From Kitasatospora xanthocidica (GTDB lineage Bacteria; Actinomycetota; Actinomycetes; Streptomycetales; Streptomycetaceae): a stretch of 64,000 nt of DNA. Positions 17,869 through 26,135 of this stretch are shown piece by piece; positions within the stretch are counted from its first letter, which is position 1, and each line of letters starts with the position of its first letter. Under the pieces are notes generated by a model. That model was not told the DNA's origin and ran no database searches. It was given only the letters and a program-made list of their open reading frames with translations. The stretch covers positions 124,001 through 188,000 of the forward strand of contig NZ_BNBY01000012.1 in the NCBI RefSeq assembly GCF_014656195.1, given 5' to 3'. Made by a program: the position numbers and the translations under genes.

Positions 17869-17905
17869 AACGGCCGGACCAATCCCGAAGGGCGATCCGG
17901 CCGTT
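17869..17905 (-). terminator. terminator after the CoA-transferase genes
   Basis: AACGGCCGGA (17869-17878) pairs perfectly with TCCGGCCGTT (17896-17905) around a 17-base loop. It lies 49 bases beyond the stop of the CoA-transferase B subunit and before the cslA promoter region. Confidence 0.6.
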
Positions 17906-17954
17906 GGTTCCGACCGGTGGTTCCGTGCGCTGGTTCCGGTGGTTCCGGCTGGGT

Positions 17955-18749
17955 TCAGCGCGGCGGCAGCAGGGTGGCGCCGGTCGCCGCCTGGACCTCG
18001 GCGAACCCCACGCCCGGCGCCGTCTCCACCACGCGCAGCCCTTCGGGGGTCACGTCGACCACGGCCAGATCGGTGACGATCCGGGCCACCACCCGCCGGC
18101 CCGTCGCGGGAAGCGACAGCTCCTCGACGATCTTCGGCGAGCCGTCCCGGGCGGTGTGCTCCATCACGACGATCAGCCGGCGGGCGCCGTGCACGAGGTC
18201 CATCGCACCGCCCATGCCCTTGACCGTCCTGCCGGGGACCGTCCAGTTCGCGAGGTCCCCGGCGACCGACACCTGCATCGCGCCGAGCACCGAGACGTCG
18301 ATCCGGCCGGCCCTGACCATGCCGAAGGAGAAGGCCGAGTCGAAGTACGAGGCGCCGGGGGCGACCGTCACCGTCTCCTTCCCGGCGTTGATCAGGTCGG
18401 CGTGCTCGGCGCCCTCCTCGGGGTAGGGGCCGACGCCGAGGATGCCGTTCTCCGAGTGCAGCACCACCTCGACGCCGGGTGGGAGGTGGTTGGGGATCAG
18501 GGTGGGCAGGCCGATCCCCAGGTTCACGTACTGCCCGTCGCGCAACTCCCGTGCGGCGCGGGCGGCCAGGGCGTTGCGCGGGTCGAAGGCATCGGGGGCT
18601 TCGGGGGTGGGGCCGGACCGTGCGAGGGTGGGGCCGGACCGTGCGGGGGTGGGGCCGGACCGTGCGAGGGTGGGGCCGGACCGCGCGGGGGTGGGGCCGG
18701 ACCGTGCGGGGGCAGGCGCGGGGGCGGGTACGGCTGCGGACGTGGGCAT
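17955..18749 (-). CDS. CoA transferase subunit B (3-oxoacid/3-oxoadipate type)
   Basis: A 264-residue beta subunit of a class I CoA transferase, which moves CoA from succinyl-CoA to a 3-oxo acid. The catalytic Glu lies in SENGILG, after GQYVNLGIGLPTL and before GGAMDLVHGA; this core is complete. The first ~50 residues are abnormal for the family: PAPAPAPARSGPT followed by seven-residue repeats (ARSGPTP/L) from a 21-base tandem array. Normal subunits begin near the AARAARELRDG helix. ATG 18749 has AGGAG 10 bases upstream. It starts 5 bases after the A-subunit stop. Confidence 0.9.
   Translation of the reverse strand: MPTSAAVPAPAPAPARSGPTPARSGPTLARSGPTPARSGPTLARSGPTPEAPDAFDPRNALAARAARELRDGQYVNLGIGLPTLIPNHLPPGVEVVLHSENGILGVGPYPEEGAEHADLINAGKETVTVAPGASYFDSAFSFGMVRAGRIDVSVLGAMQVSVAGDLANWTVPGRTVKGMGGAMDLVHGARRLIVVMEHTARDGSPKIVEELSLPATGRRVVARIVTDLAVVDVTPEGLRVVETAPGVGFAEVQAATGATLLPPR
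18607..18711. repeat. five-copy 21-base tandem repeat inside CoA-transferase B
   Basis: Five near-identical 21-base units beginning GTGGGGCCGGACCG at 18607, 18628, 18649, 18670 and 18691. The period is a multiple of three and the array stays in frame, encoding ARSGPT(P/L) repeats in the N-terminal extension. Variants differ only at one or two positions. Confidence 0.95.
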
Positions 18750-18753
18750 CGGT

Positions 18754-19515
18754 TCAGGACTCCTGGCGTGCGGGGCGGACGGTCCGGCGCTCGATGCGAC
18801 GGTCCTCGGGGTCGGCGGCCACCACCCGGTCGACGTACACCCCGGGCAGGTGCACGGCGTCCGGCGGGAGCTCGCCCGGCTCGACGATCCGGTCCGCCTC
18901 GACCAGGGTGATCCGGCCCGCCGTCGCGCAGAGCGGGTTGAGGTTGCGGGCGGCCGCGTGGAACACGCAGTTGCCGTGCCGGTCCGCCACTTCGGCCCGG
19001 ACCAGCGCGAAGTCCGCCGTGATCGCCTCCTCCAGCAGGTACCGCCGACCGCCGAACTCCCGGACTTCCTTGGGCGGAGAGGCCAGCTCCACCGAGCCGT
19101 CGGCCGCGTAGCGCCAGGGCAGCCCGCCCTCCTCGACCTGGGTGCCGACCCCGGCCGGGGTGAAGAACGCCGGGATGCCGGCACCGCCCGCCCGCAGCCG
19201 TTCGGCCAGCGTGCCCTGCGGGGTCAGCTCGACCTCCAGCTCACCGGCGAGGTACTGCCGGGCGAACTCCTTGTTCTCCCCGACGTACGAGGAGGTCATC
19301 CGGGCGATCCGGCCCGCCCGTAGCAGCAGGCCCAGCCCCCAGTCGTCCACCCCGCAGTTGTTCGAGACCACGCGCAGCCCGGTGGTACCGGCGTCCACCA
19401 GGGCACCGATCAGTGTGCTCGGGATGCCGCAGAGGCCGAAGCCGCCGACGGCCAGCACCGCGCCGTCGGGGATGTCCCCGACGGCATCGGCGGGGGAGTC
19501 CAGGACCTTGTCCAA
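18754..19515 (-). CDS. CoA transferase subunit A (3-oxoacid/3-oxoadipate type)
   Basis: A 253-residue alpha subunit partnering the B subunit immediately downstream. Family features are AVGGFGLCGIP near the N-terminus (CoA-binding glycine-rich segment), VVSNNCGVDDWGLG, SYVGENKEFARQYL and the GGAGIPAFFTPAGVGT loop. The start is a TTG at 19515, chosen because AGGTGAT lies 7 bases upstream and the protein aligns from this DKVLDSPADAV segment. Such pairs act in ketone-body or acetoacetate use (ScoAB) or in the 3-oxoadipate pathway (PcaIJ), and sequence alone does not separate the two. It is divergent from a branched-chain-type ABC importer operon. Confidence 0.9.
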   Translation of the reverse strand: MDKVLDSPADAVGDIPDGAVLAVGGFGLCGIPSTLIGALVDAGTTGLRVVSNNCGVDDWGLGLLLRAGRIARMTSSYVGENKEFARQYLAGELEVELTPQGTLAERLRAGGAGIPAFFTPAGVGTQVEEGGLPWRYAADGSVELASPPKEVREFGGRRYLLEEAITADFALVRAEVADRHGNCVFHAAARNLNPLCATAGRITLVEADRIVEPGELPPDAVHLPGVYVDRVVAADPEDRRIERRTVRPARQES

Positions 19516-19928
19516 GGGATCACCTCGTGAGGGAGTGAAGGGAAGGGGGAAGGGGAGCGGGCGGTGGGAGGACGGACGGGCGGGAGTACGGGAGGACGGG
19601 AGGGCAGGTGGGTGGAAGGGCGGTGAGCGTGCGCGGTGGCAGGGCATGCCCGGCCCGCGGCTCGCGGGTCCGTCCGAGGCCACCGGCGCACTGCCTCCAC
19701 CGTCACCGGGCGCGGGCCGTCCCAGCCATGGCGGCCTCCGCCATGGGCCGACGCGGACCCATGGCGGCGACCCACACCCGACCGGCCGGAAGGCGGTGCC
19801 GGAGCGGTGGTATGTCGGCCGGGGCCACAACACATCGGGCTGATGCGTCGTCCGGCCACATGTCGCTGTTCCCACCGCACACCTACGGTTCCGGCATCCA
19901 CCCCGCCGCACCTCAGGAGTCGGTCACC
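19516..19928. other. divergent intergenic region with G-rich purine tract
   Basis: About 410 bases between the CoA-transferase operon (minus) and the importer operon (plus). The stretch 19529-19622 is almost all purine on the plus strand, with repeated GGGAGG/GGGAAGG blocks, so the nascent CoA-transferase leader would be pyrimidine-rich. The remainder nearer 19800-19920 is more balanced and probably contains the importer promoter. No gene is seen. Confidence 0.55.
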
Positions 19929-21200
19929 ATGCGCAGCTCGACAGCCCTCACCAGGACCGCCTCCGGCGCCCGCCCGGGCGAGTCCCTGACCGGCGGTCCG
20001 GCCCGGAAGCTCGCCGCGCTCGCGGCGTGCGCGCTGCTCGCGGCAGGCTGCGCCAAGGCCGGCACCGCCGGGACGAGTGCGGCGGACGGCGGTGGCAAGG
20101 GCCCGGTCAAGGTCGGCCTGGTGTACTCCAAGACCGGACCGCTGGCCGCCTACGGCAAGCAGTACCTGGACGGCTTCAAGGCCGGCCTGAGCTACGCGAC
20201 CAAGGGCACCGGCGCGGTCGACGGGCACAAGATCGAGGTCGAGGAGCAGGACGACGCGGGCGACCCGGCCAAGGCGGTGTCCGCCGCCAAGGACCTGATC
20301 GGCAAGGGCTACAAGGTCCTGGCGGGTTCCACGGCCTCCGGCGTGGCCCTCCAGGTCGGCCCGATCGCCGCGCAGAACAAGGTGCTCTTCATCAGCGGTC
20401 CGGCCGCCGCGGACAAGGTCACCGGTCTGAACACGTACACCTTCCGTTCCGGCCGCCAGTCCTACCAGGACATCAGGACCGCGGCCTCGTTCGTCGGTGA
20501 CGCCAAGGGCAAGAAGGTCACCGTGCTCGCTCAGGACAACGCCTTCGGGCAGGCCAACGTGGCCGCCGTCAAGGCCGTGCTGGGCGCCGAGGGGGCGACG
20601 GTCGACCAGGTGCTCGCCCCGCCGAGCGCCACCGACCTCACCCCCTTCGCCACCCAGGCCAAGACCGCCAAACCCGACCTGCTGTTCGTCGCCTGGGCCG
20701 GCGACACCGCCTCGGCCCTGTGGACGGCGCTCAACCAGCAGGACGTCTTCACCGACACCAAGGTCGTCACCGGCCTGGACCTGGCCGCCTCCTACCCGTT
20801 GTTCGGACCGGCCGGCGAGAAGATCTCCTTCCTGAACCACTACTTCGGCGGCGCCGCGGGCACCCCGGTCGAGAAGGCCATGGTCGAGGCCGTCACGGCC
20901 GCCGGAGGGAAGCCCGACATCTTCACCCCGGACGGTTTCACCGCCGCCCAGATGATCGTGCACGCCGTCGAGGCCGGCCACGGCTCCGCCGACGACACCT
21001 CGGCCCTGGTCAAGGCCCTGGAGGGCTGGAGCTTCGACGGGGTGAAGGGGAGGACCACGGTCCGTCCCGAGGACCACGCCCTCCTCCAGCCGATGTTCCA
21101 GGTCCGGCTGACCGGTACCGCGGCCGCGGCCAAGCCCTCGGTGGAGAAGACCCTGACCGCGGACGAGGTGGCGCCCCCGGTCACCCCGATGGCGGGCTGA
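19929..21200 (+). CDS. branched-chain-type ABC transporter substrate-binding lipoprotein
   Basis: A 423-residue Leu/Ile/Val-type periplasmic binding protein (type I fold), anchored outside the membrane by a lipid. The signal peptide ends in the lipobox LLAAGC. Mature-domain landmarks are KVGLVYSKTGPLAAYGK, the EEQDDAGDPAKAVSAAKDLI stretch, and GSTASGVALQVGPIAAQNKV. These proteins bind amino acids, amides, urea or aromatic acids; the ligand here is unknown. ATG 19929 has AGGAG upstream. It is the first of six close or overlapping genes on the plus strand. Confidence 0.92.
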   Translation: MRSSTALTRTASGARPGESLTGGPARKLAALAACALLAAGCAKAGTAGTSAADGGGKGPVKVGLVYSKTGPLAAYGKQYLDGFKAGLSYATKGTGAVDGHKIEVEEQDDAGDPAKAVSAAKDLIGKGYKVLAGSTASGVALQVGPIAAQNKVLFISGPAAADKVTGLNTYTFRSGRQSYQDIRTAASFVGDAKGKKVTVLAQDNAFGQANVAAVKAVLGAEGATVDQVLAPPSATDLTPFATQAKTAKPDLLFVAWAGDTASALWTALNQQDVFTDTKVVTGLDLAASYPLFGPAGEKISFLNHYFGGAAGTPVEKAMVEAVTAAGGKPDIFTPDGFTAAQMIVHAVEAGHGSADDTSALVKALEGWSFDGVKGRTTVRPEDHALLQPMFQVRLTGTAAAAKPSVEKTLTADEVAPPVTPMAG

Positions 21201-21205
21201 TCCCG

Positions 21206-22042
21206 ATGCCCACCGCCCGCACCGCCTCCACTCCTGCCGTGTCTCCTGCCCTGTCTCCCGATGGGTCTTCTGTCGCGTCCTCCTCGCGTTCCTCCTCCCC
21301 GGTGCTGAGTCTGGACGGGCTCGGCTGGTCCGTCCGCGGTGTGCCGATCGTCGAGGACGTCTCCTTCTCCGTCGGCGAGGGCGAGTTCATCGCCTTCATC
21401 GGGCCCAACGGCGCCGGCAAGACCTCCCTCTTCAACCTGATCTCCGGCATCTACCCGGCGACGCGCGGCCGCCTCCAGCTCGACGGTGCCGACGTCACCA
21501 CCGAGACGGTGCACGCCAGGGCCCGCCGGGGGCTCGGCCGCACATTCCAGACCTCCTCCCTCTGGCCGGGGATGACGGTCGCCGACCACGTACGCCTGGC
21601 CGCCCAGGCGGCGGCCGGTCCGCGAGCCTCGTACCGGCTCTGGCGCCGCGCCGACCGCTACGAGGAGCAGCTGGCCGACACCCTGCACCGCACTGACCTC
21701 ACCCACCGTGCGGACGCCCCGGCCGGTGCGCTCTCGCACGGGGAGAAGCGCAAGCTGGAGCTGGCCGTCCTGCTGGTCTCCGACCCCCGGCTGATCCTGC
21801 TGGACGAGCCGATGGCCGGCGTCAGCGCGGAGGAGGTGCCCGCCCTCACCGAGCTGATCCGCTCCGTGCACCGCGACCTGGGCCGGACCGTCCTGATGGT
21901 CGAACACCACATGGACGTCCTGCTCGGCCTGGCCGACCGGCTCGCGGTGATGCACCACGGCACCCTGCTCGCCCTGGACACCCCCGAGGCCGTGATGGCC
22001 GACCCGACCGTGCAGCAGGCCTACCTGGGCGAGGCGCTGTGA
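21206..22042 (+). CDS. livG: ABC transporter ATP-binding protein, LivG type
   Basis: A 278-residue ATPase of the branched-chain amino acid importer class. Walker A is GPNGAGKTS, the signature is LSHGEKRKLEL, Walker B is LILLDEPMAG, and the switch His is in MVEHHMD. The LivG-type GRTFQTSSLWPGMTV segment is present. An unusual Ser/Thr/Pro-rich leader of ~32 residues precedes the fold. It starts 5 bases after the binding-protein stop and overlaps livF by 4 bases. Confidence 0.93.
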   Translation: MPTARTASTPAVSPALSPDGSSVASSSRSSSPVLSLDGLGWSVRGVPIVEDVSFSVGEGEFIAFIGPNGAGKTSLFNLISGIYPATRGRLQLDGADVTTETVHARARRGLGRTFQTSSLWPGMTVADHVRLAAQAAAGPRASYRLWRRADRYEEQLADTLHRTDLTHRADAPAGALSHGEKRKLELAVLLVSDPRLILLDEPMAGVSAEEVPALTELIRSVHRDLGRTVLMVEHHMDVLLGLADRLAVMHHGTLLALDTPEAVMADPTVQQAYLGEAL

Positions 22043-22896
22043 CCTCCTCGCTGCCCTCCTCTCCGTCCTCCACGCCGCGGGCGGCCGCCTCGACGTCGTC
22101 GGCTCTCGAACCCCTCCTCTCCGTCCGTGATCTGCGGGTGGTCATCGACGGGCTGCACATCCTGCACGGTGTCGACCTCGACGTGGCCCCCGCCGGGGTC
22201 ACCGCGCTCCTCGGCCGCAACGGTGCGGGCAAGACCACCACCGTCAAGGCCGTCATGGGCCTGGTGCCGCGCACCGGTTCCGTCCGCTTGGCAGGTGCCG
22301 AACTCTCCTCCCTTCCGACGCATCTGGTCGTTCGTCATGGCATCGGGTACGCGCCGGAGGACCGAGGGATCTTCGCCGGCCTGACGGTCGCCGAGAACCT
22401 CCGCCTCGCCGAGCGCGGTGCCCGTGGCGGGGAGGAGGGCGGCGAGCCGGACTACGCGCTCGTCCACGAGCTCTTCCCCGAACTGAAGCAGCGGGCCGGA
22501 CAGTTGGCCGGGACGCTCTCCGGCGGCCAGCAGCAGATGGTGGCGATCGGTCGGACGCTGCTCAACCGCAACCGGCTGATCATCGCCGACGAGCCCACCA
22601 AGGGCCTGGCGCCGAAGATCGTCTCCGAGGTGGCCGAGGTGCTGGCGCGTGCGGCCGAGGCCGTGCCCGTCCTCCTCGTCGAGCAGAACCTCGCCCTGGT
22701 CCGTCGGCTGGCCGGCACCTGCGCCGTCCTGGCCGACGGCCGCACCGCCCACCGCGGGGACACCGCCGAGCTGTTGGCCGACGAGGAGGCCGCCCGCCGC
22801 CTGCTCGGCGTCGGCTCCCGTCACCCGCTCGCCGGCGGGCCCCGGCCCGCCGCCTCCCCGGCCACCCCTGTCGTCACCACGGAGGTGAAGCCCTGA
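22039..22896 (+). CDS. livF: ABC transporter ATP-binding protein, LivF type
   Basis: A 285-residue second ATPase. Walker A is GRNGAGKTT, the LivF-type GIGYAPEDRGIFAGLTV segment is present, the signature is LSGGQQQM, Walker B is LIIADEPTKG, and LLVEQNLAL completes the site. A Ser/Ala/Thr-rich N-terminal leader of ~25 residues again precedes the fold, as in LivG. The GTG start at 22039 overlaps the livG stop, and the stop overlaps livH by one base, so translation is coupled along the operon. Confidence 0.93.
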   Translation: MTSSLPSSPSSTPRAAASTSSALEPLLSVRDLRVVIDGLHILHGVDLDVAPAGVTALLGRNGAGKTTTVKAVMGLVPRTGSVRLAGAELSSLPTHLVVRHGIGYAPEDRGIFAGLTVAENLRLAERGARGGEEGGEPDYALVHELFPELKQRAGQLAGTLSGGQQQMVAIGRTLLNRNRLIIADEPTKGLAPKIVSEVAEVLARAAEAVPVLLVEQNLALVRRLAGTCAVLADGRTAHRGDTAELLADEEAARRLLGVGSRHPLAGGPRPAASPATPVVTTEVKP

Positions 22897-23762
22897 TGGA
22901 CACCGTCGTCCTCCTCTTCTGTACCGGTCTCGGTCTCGGTGCGCTGTACTTCCTGGTCGCCTCCGGTCTGTCGCTGATCTTCGGTCTGATGGACGTGCTC
23001 AACTTCGCGCACGGCGCCCTGCTCTCCATCGGCGCGTACGCCACCTGGTGGGCCGGCGCCGAGGCCGGCCTCTCCTTCTGGCTCGCGGTGCCGTTCGGCA
23101 CCCTGGTCGGGACGGTCGCCGCCGTCCTGCTGGAGCTCTTCCTGATCCGGCCGCTCTACAGCCGCCCACGCGACCAGATCCTCGCCACCGTCGGGGTCGG
23201 GCTCGCCGTACCCGCCCTGCTCATGGGGATCTGGGGTGCCGACGCCCGCCCCTTCCCGCAGCCGGCCCTACTGTCCGGCACCTGGCACGTGTTCGGTGCG
23301 ACCGTCCCGGTCAACCGCTTCGTGCTGGTGGCTGCCGCTGTGCTGTTGTTGCTCACTCTTCGGTTGTTCCTCGCCCGCACCCGCTACGGGTTGATCGTCC
23401 GGGCCGGCGTCGAGGACCGGGCGATGGTCACGGCGCTCGGCATCGACGTCCGGAGGGCGTTCACCCTCGTCTTCGCCATCGGCGGGGCGGCCGCCGCGCT
23501 CGGCGGCGCCCTCGGCGGCCTCTACTTCGGTTCGGTCAATCCCGGCCAGGGGACCGGCCTGCTCATCTTCGCCTTCGTCGTCGTCGTGATGGGAGGCATG
23601 GGCTCCGTGACCGGGGCCGCCGCCGCCTCGGTGGGCGTCGGCCTCGTCCAGCAGTTCGCCAACTACTACACCGGGGCCGGGCTCGGCGACCTCTCGGTCG
23701 TCGTCCTGCTCGCCGTGCTGCTTCTGGTCCGACCCCGTGGACTCACCGGGAGGCTCGCGTGA
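22896..23762 (+). CDS. livH: branched-chain-type ABC permease, LivH type
   Basis: A 288-residue permease with about eight membrane helices. The opening GLGALYFLVASGLSLIFGLMDVLNFAHGALLSIGAY is the LivH pattern, and the EAA-like coupling loop lies in VRAGVEDRAMVTALGIDVRR. It pairs with LivM to form the channel. ATG 22896 shares its A with the livF stop codon (TGATG). Confidence 0.93.
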   Translation: MDTVVLLFCTGLGLGALYFLVASGLSLIFGLMDVLNFAHGALLSIGAYATWWAGAEAGLSFWLAVPFGTLVGTVAAVLLELFLIRPLYSRPRDQILATVGVGLAVPALLMGIWGADARPFPQPALLSGTWHVFGATVPVNRFVLVAAAVLLLLTLRLFLARTRYGLIVRAGVEDRAMVTALGIDVRRAFTLVFAIGGAAAALGGALGGLYFGSVNPGQGTGLLIFAFVVVVMGGMGSVTGAAAASVGVGLVQQFANYYTGAGLGDLSVVVLLAVLLLVRPRGLTGRLA

Positions 23763-25096
23763 GCGCCGAAACGCCGATCACGAGCACCGGTGGCCCCGTG
23801 GCCGACCGCGGCGCCGCCTCGACAGGGGGGACTGACACCGGCCCTGCCGTGACCACCGTGTCCGCGGAGGGGACTGACACCAGCTCCGCCGACACCGCCA
23901 CTGTGGCAAGGGGGACTGACACCAGCCTTGCCGAGACCCATTGTGAACACACACGCGAGCCCGGCGCCATCCCTCGAACAGGTGAATCAGTCACTAATCG
24001 CTGGACAGTGATGCACAGAGCGCTACGCTGGTGGCCGATCGCCCTGCTGATCACGCTCCTTGTCGCCCCATACAGTGCGCTTCCCGTCCCGGGACTGCTC
24101 GACGGCCCGCTCGGCAGCCCCGGAAGTCTCCAACTGCTCGCCCTGTGCCTGCTCTACGGGGCCCTCGCCACCGGCTACGACCTCCTGCTCGGCCGTACCG
24201 GACTGCTCTCCTTCGGCCACGCGCTCTACTTCGCGACCGGCCTCTACGCCACCGACCTCGGCATGCTGGAGCTGCGACTGCCGTTCGCCGTCGCCGCGGT
24301 GTTCGGCGTCTCCTGCACCGTGCTGCTGGCCCTGCTGCTCGGCTCGGTGAGCCTGCGCGTCACCGGGATCGGCTTCTCCATGGTCACCCTCGCCTTCGCC
24401 CAGGCCGGCTCGATCCTCGTCCAGCGCAACCCCGGTGGTGTCACCGGCGGCGAGGAGGGGCGCTCGGCCCCGGCCGACCTGCTTCCCTCCGGCCTGCTCG
24501 GGATCGAGAACACGGCCAACCTCTACTGGATCGCCGTCGGCTACCTGGTGCTGACGGTCGCCACGGTCCACTGGGCCGTCAACTCGCCGATCGGCCGGGT
24601 CTGGGAGGGCATCAAGGAGAACGAGCGCCGGGTCGAGGTGCTCGGACTGCGCCCCTACGGCTACAAGGTGGTCGCCTTCGTGCTGTCCGGCGCGCTCGCC
24701 GGGCTGGGCGGGGTGGTCTACCTGCTGCTGACCGGCGGCGCCACCCCGCAGGCCGCCACCTCGGACGCCACGCTCGCGCTCCTGGTCATGGTCGTCCTCG
24801 GCGGGTCCGGAACCCGCTGGGGGCCGCTGCTCGGCGGCGTCCTCTACACCTGGGCGGGCCACCGCCTCGGCGACCTCGCCAACTCGACGGCCGTCGCGGA
24901 CCTGCCCGCGGCGCTGCGCGTGCCGCTCTCCCAACCCCTCTTCCTGCTGGGCGCGTTGTTCGTCGCCGTGGTCTACCTGCTGCCCGGCGGCCTGGCTAGA
25001 CTGCCTGCCCGCGTCCGCGTCGCCCGATCCGCCCGCACGGTCCGCGCGTCGGCCGGCGTGCGGACCGCCCGTCCCACCGGAGGTACTCCCGCGTGA
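23759..25096 (+). CDS. livM: branched-chain-type ABC permease, LivM type, with repeat-bearing N-terminal extension
   Basis: A 445-residue permease if translated from GTG 23759, which overlaps the livH stop. The LivM core begins only near residue 85-90 (RWWPIALLITLLV) and includes LLGRTGLLSFGHALYFATGLY, GIGFSMVTLAFAQA and the coupling loop IKENERRVEVLGL. The first ~85 residues are hydrophilic and contain three 14-residue repeats (GTDTxxA...). An in-frame ATG at 24011, just before the first helix, is an alternative start but has no ribosome site. The stop overlaps the downstream hydrolase start. Confidence 0.9.
   Translation: MSAETPITSTGGPVADRGAASTGGTDTGPAVTTVSAEGTDTSSADTATVARGTDTSLAETHCEHTREPGAIPRTGESVTNRWTVMHRALRWWPIALLITLLVAPYSALPVPGLLDGPLGSPGSLQLLALCLLYGALATGYDLLLGRTGLLSFGHALYFATGLYATDLGMLELRLPFAVAAVFGVSCTVLLALLLGSVSLRVTGIGFSMVTLAFAQAGSILVQRNPGGVTGGEEGRSAPADLLPSGLLGIENTANLYWIAVGYLVLTVATVHWAVNSPIGRVWEGIKENERRVEVLGLRPYGYKVVAFVLSGALAGLGGVVYLLLTGGATPQAATSDATLALLVMVVLGGSGTRWGPLLGGVLYTWAGHRLGDLANSTAVADLPAALRVPLSQPLFLLGALFVAVVYLLPGGLARLPARVRVARSARTVRASAGVRTARPTGGTPA
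23827..23923. repeat. 42-base period repeat in the livM 5' region
   Basis: GGGGACTGACACC occurs at 23827, 23869 and 23911, exactly 42 bases apart, within longer imperfect repeats. The period equals 14 codons and preserves the livM frame (GTDT at each unit), arguing that the segment is translated. Confidence 0.85.
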
Positions 25097-26028
25097 GCCA
25101 GTCGCCGTTGAAGCCGGAGGAGTTGAAGCCGGAGGAGTTGAAGCCGGAGGAGTTGACCGTCCCCGTGCCCGGTGGGGACCTGGCCGTCCTGCGCTGGCCC
25201 GCCGAGGAGCCGGGGGCCCCGACGGTCGTGGCGGTGCACGGCATCACCGCCAACGGCCTCGCCTGGTACGAGGTCGCCCGCCGGCTCGCCGGGCGGGTCA
25301 CCCTGATCGCCCCCGACCTCCGGGGGCGCGGCGCCAGTCGCTCGGTCGCCGGACCGTACGGGCTGGCCCGGCACGCCGACGACGTGGCCGCGCTGATCAC
25401 CGCCCTGGGCGTGGGGCCCGTCGTGCTCGTCGGCCACTCCATGGGGGCCTGGGTCACCGCCCTGGCCGCCGTCCGGCACCCCGGACTCGTCCGCCGGGTG
25501 CTGCTGGTGGACGGTGCGGTGACGTTCCCACTGCCCGAGGCCGTCCAGGAGGAGGACGCCCTGGCGGCGGTGCTCGGCCCCGCGCTGGCCCGGTTGTCCA
25601 TGACCTTCCCGGACCGTGACGCCTACCGGGAGTTCTGGCGCAAGCACCCGGCCTTCGCCGGTGCGTGGTCCGAGGGGATCGACGCCTACACGCAGCGCGA
25701 CCTCGTCGGCTCGGCGCCCGAACTGCGCTCCTCCTGCGTACTGGAGGCCGTCCGGACCGACGGCGCCCAGGTCCTCCTGGACCAGGAGGCGGCCACCGCG
25801 GTGCACCGACTGCCCTGCCCGGCCGAACTGCTCTGGGCGGAGCGCGGCCTGCTCGACGAGCCGCAGGGCCTCTACGACCACGGGCGGATCGGGCTGGCCC
25901 GGCTGGACCCGGAACGGGTTCCGGCCTCACCGGTGCCGGACACCAACCACTACTCGATCCTCTGGGGCGGGGCCGGGGCCGACCGCATCGTCCGCAGCCT
26001 GCTCGCGGACGCCCCCGCCGCGGGATAG
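25093..26028 (+). CDS. alpha/beta hydrolase with N-terminal LKPEE repeats
   Basis: A 311-residue alpha/beta-fold hydrolase. The oxyanion strand is VVAVHGITANG, the nucleophile elbow is GHSMG (Ser116), and the C-terminal catalytic His is in NHYSI. Residues 6-21 are three copies of LKPEE from a 15-base tandem repeat (25108-25152). The GTG start overlaps the livM stop by 4 bases, so this enzyme is translationally coupled to the importer and likely acts on the imported compound or on something made from it. With a CoA transferase opposite, an ester, lactone or amide catabolic route is conceivable; the substrate is unknown. Confidence 0.9.
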   Translation: MSQSPLKPEELKPEELKPEELTVPVPGGDLAVLRWPAEEPGAPTVVAVHGITANGLAWYEVARRLAGRVTLIAPDLRGRGASRSVAGPYGLARHADDVAALITALGVGPVVLVGHSMGAWVTALAAVRHPGLVRRVLLVDGAVTFPLPEAVQEEDALAAVLGPALARLSMTFPDRDAYREFWRKHPAFAGAWSEGIDAYTQRDLVGSAPELRSSCVLEAVRTDGAQVLLDQEAATAVHRLPCPAELLWAERGLLDEPQGLYDHGRIGLARLDPERVPASPVPDTNHYSILWGGAGADRIVRSLLADAPAAG

Positions 26029-26046
26029 CCGGCCCGATCGGCCGGC
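26028..26046 (+). terminator. hairpin at the end of the importer operon
   Basis: GCCGGCC (26028-26034) pairs with GGCCGGC (26040-26046) around five bases, beginning at the last base of the hydrolase stop codon. It probably terminates the liv-hydrolase operon. Confidence 0.5.
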
Positions 26047-26135
26047 ACGGGACGGCGGGGCCGGGACGGTGGGGCCCGGGACGACGGCGGCCGGTGGGGT
26101 GCGGACACCCCGCCGGCCGTACCGCTCCCGACAGG

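Noticed and set aside
18607..18711. CRISPR-like array
   Set aside because: The 21-base units are contiguous with no spacers and lie in frame inside a coding sequence; no cas genes are present.
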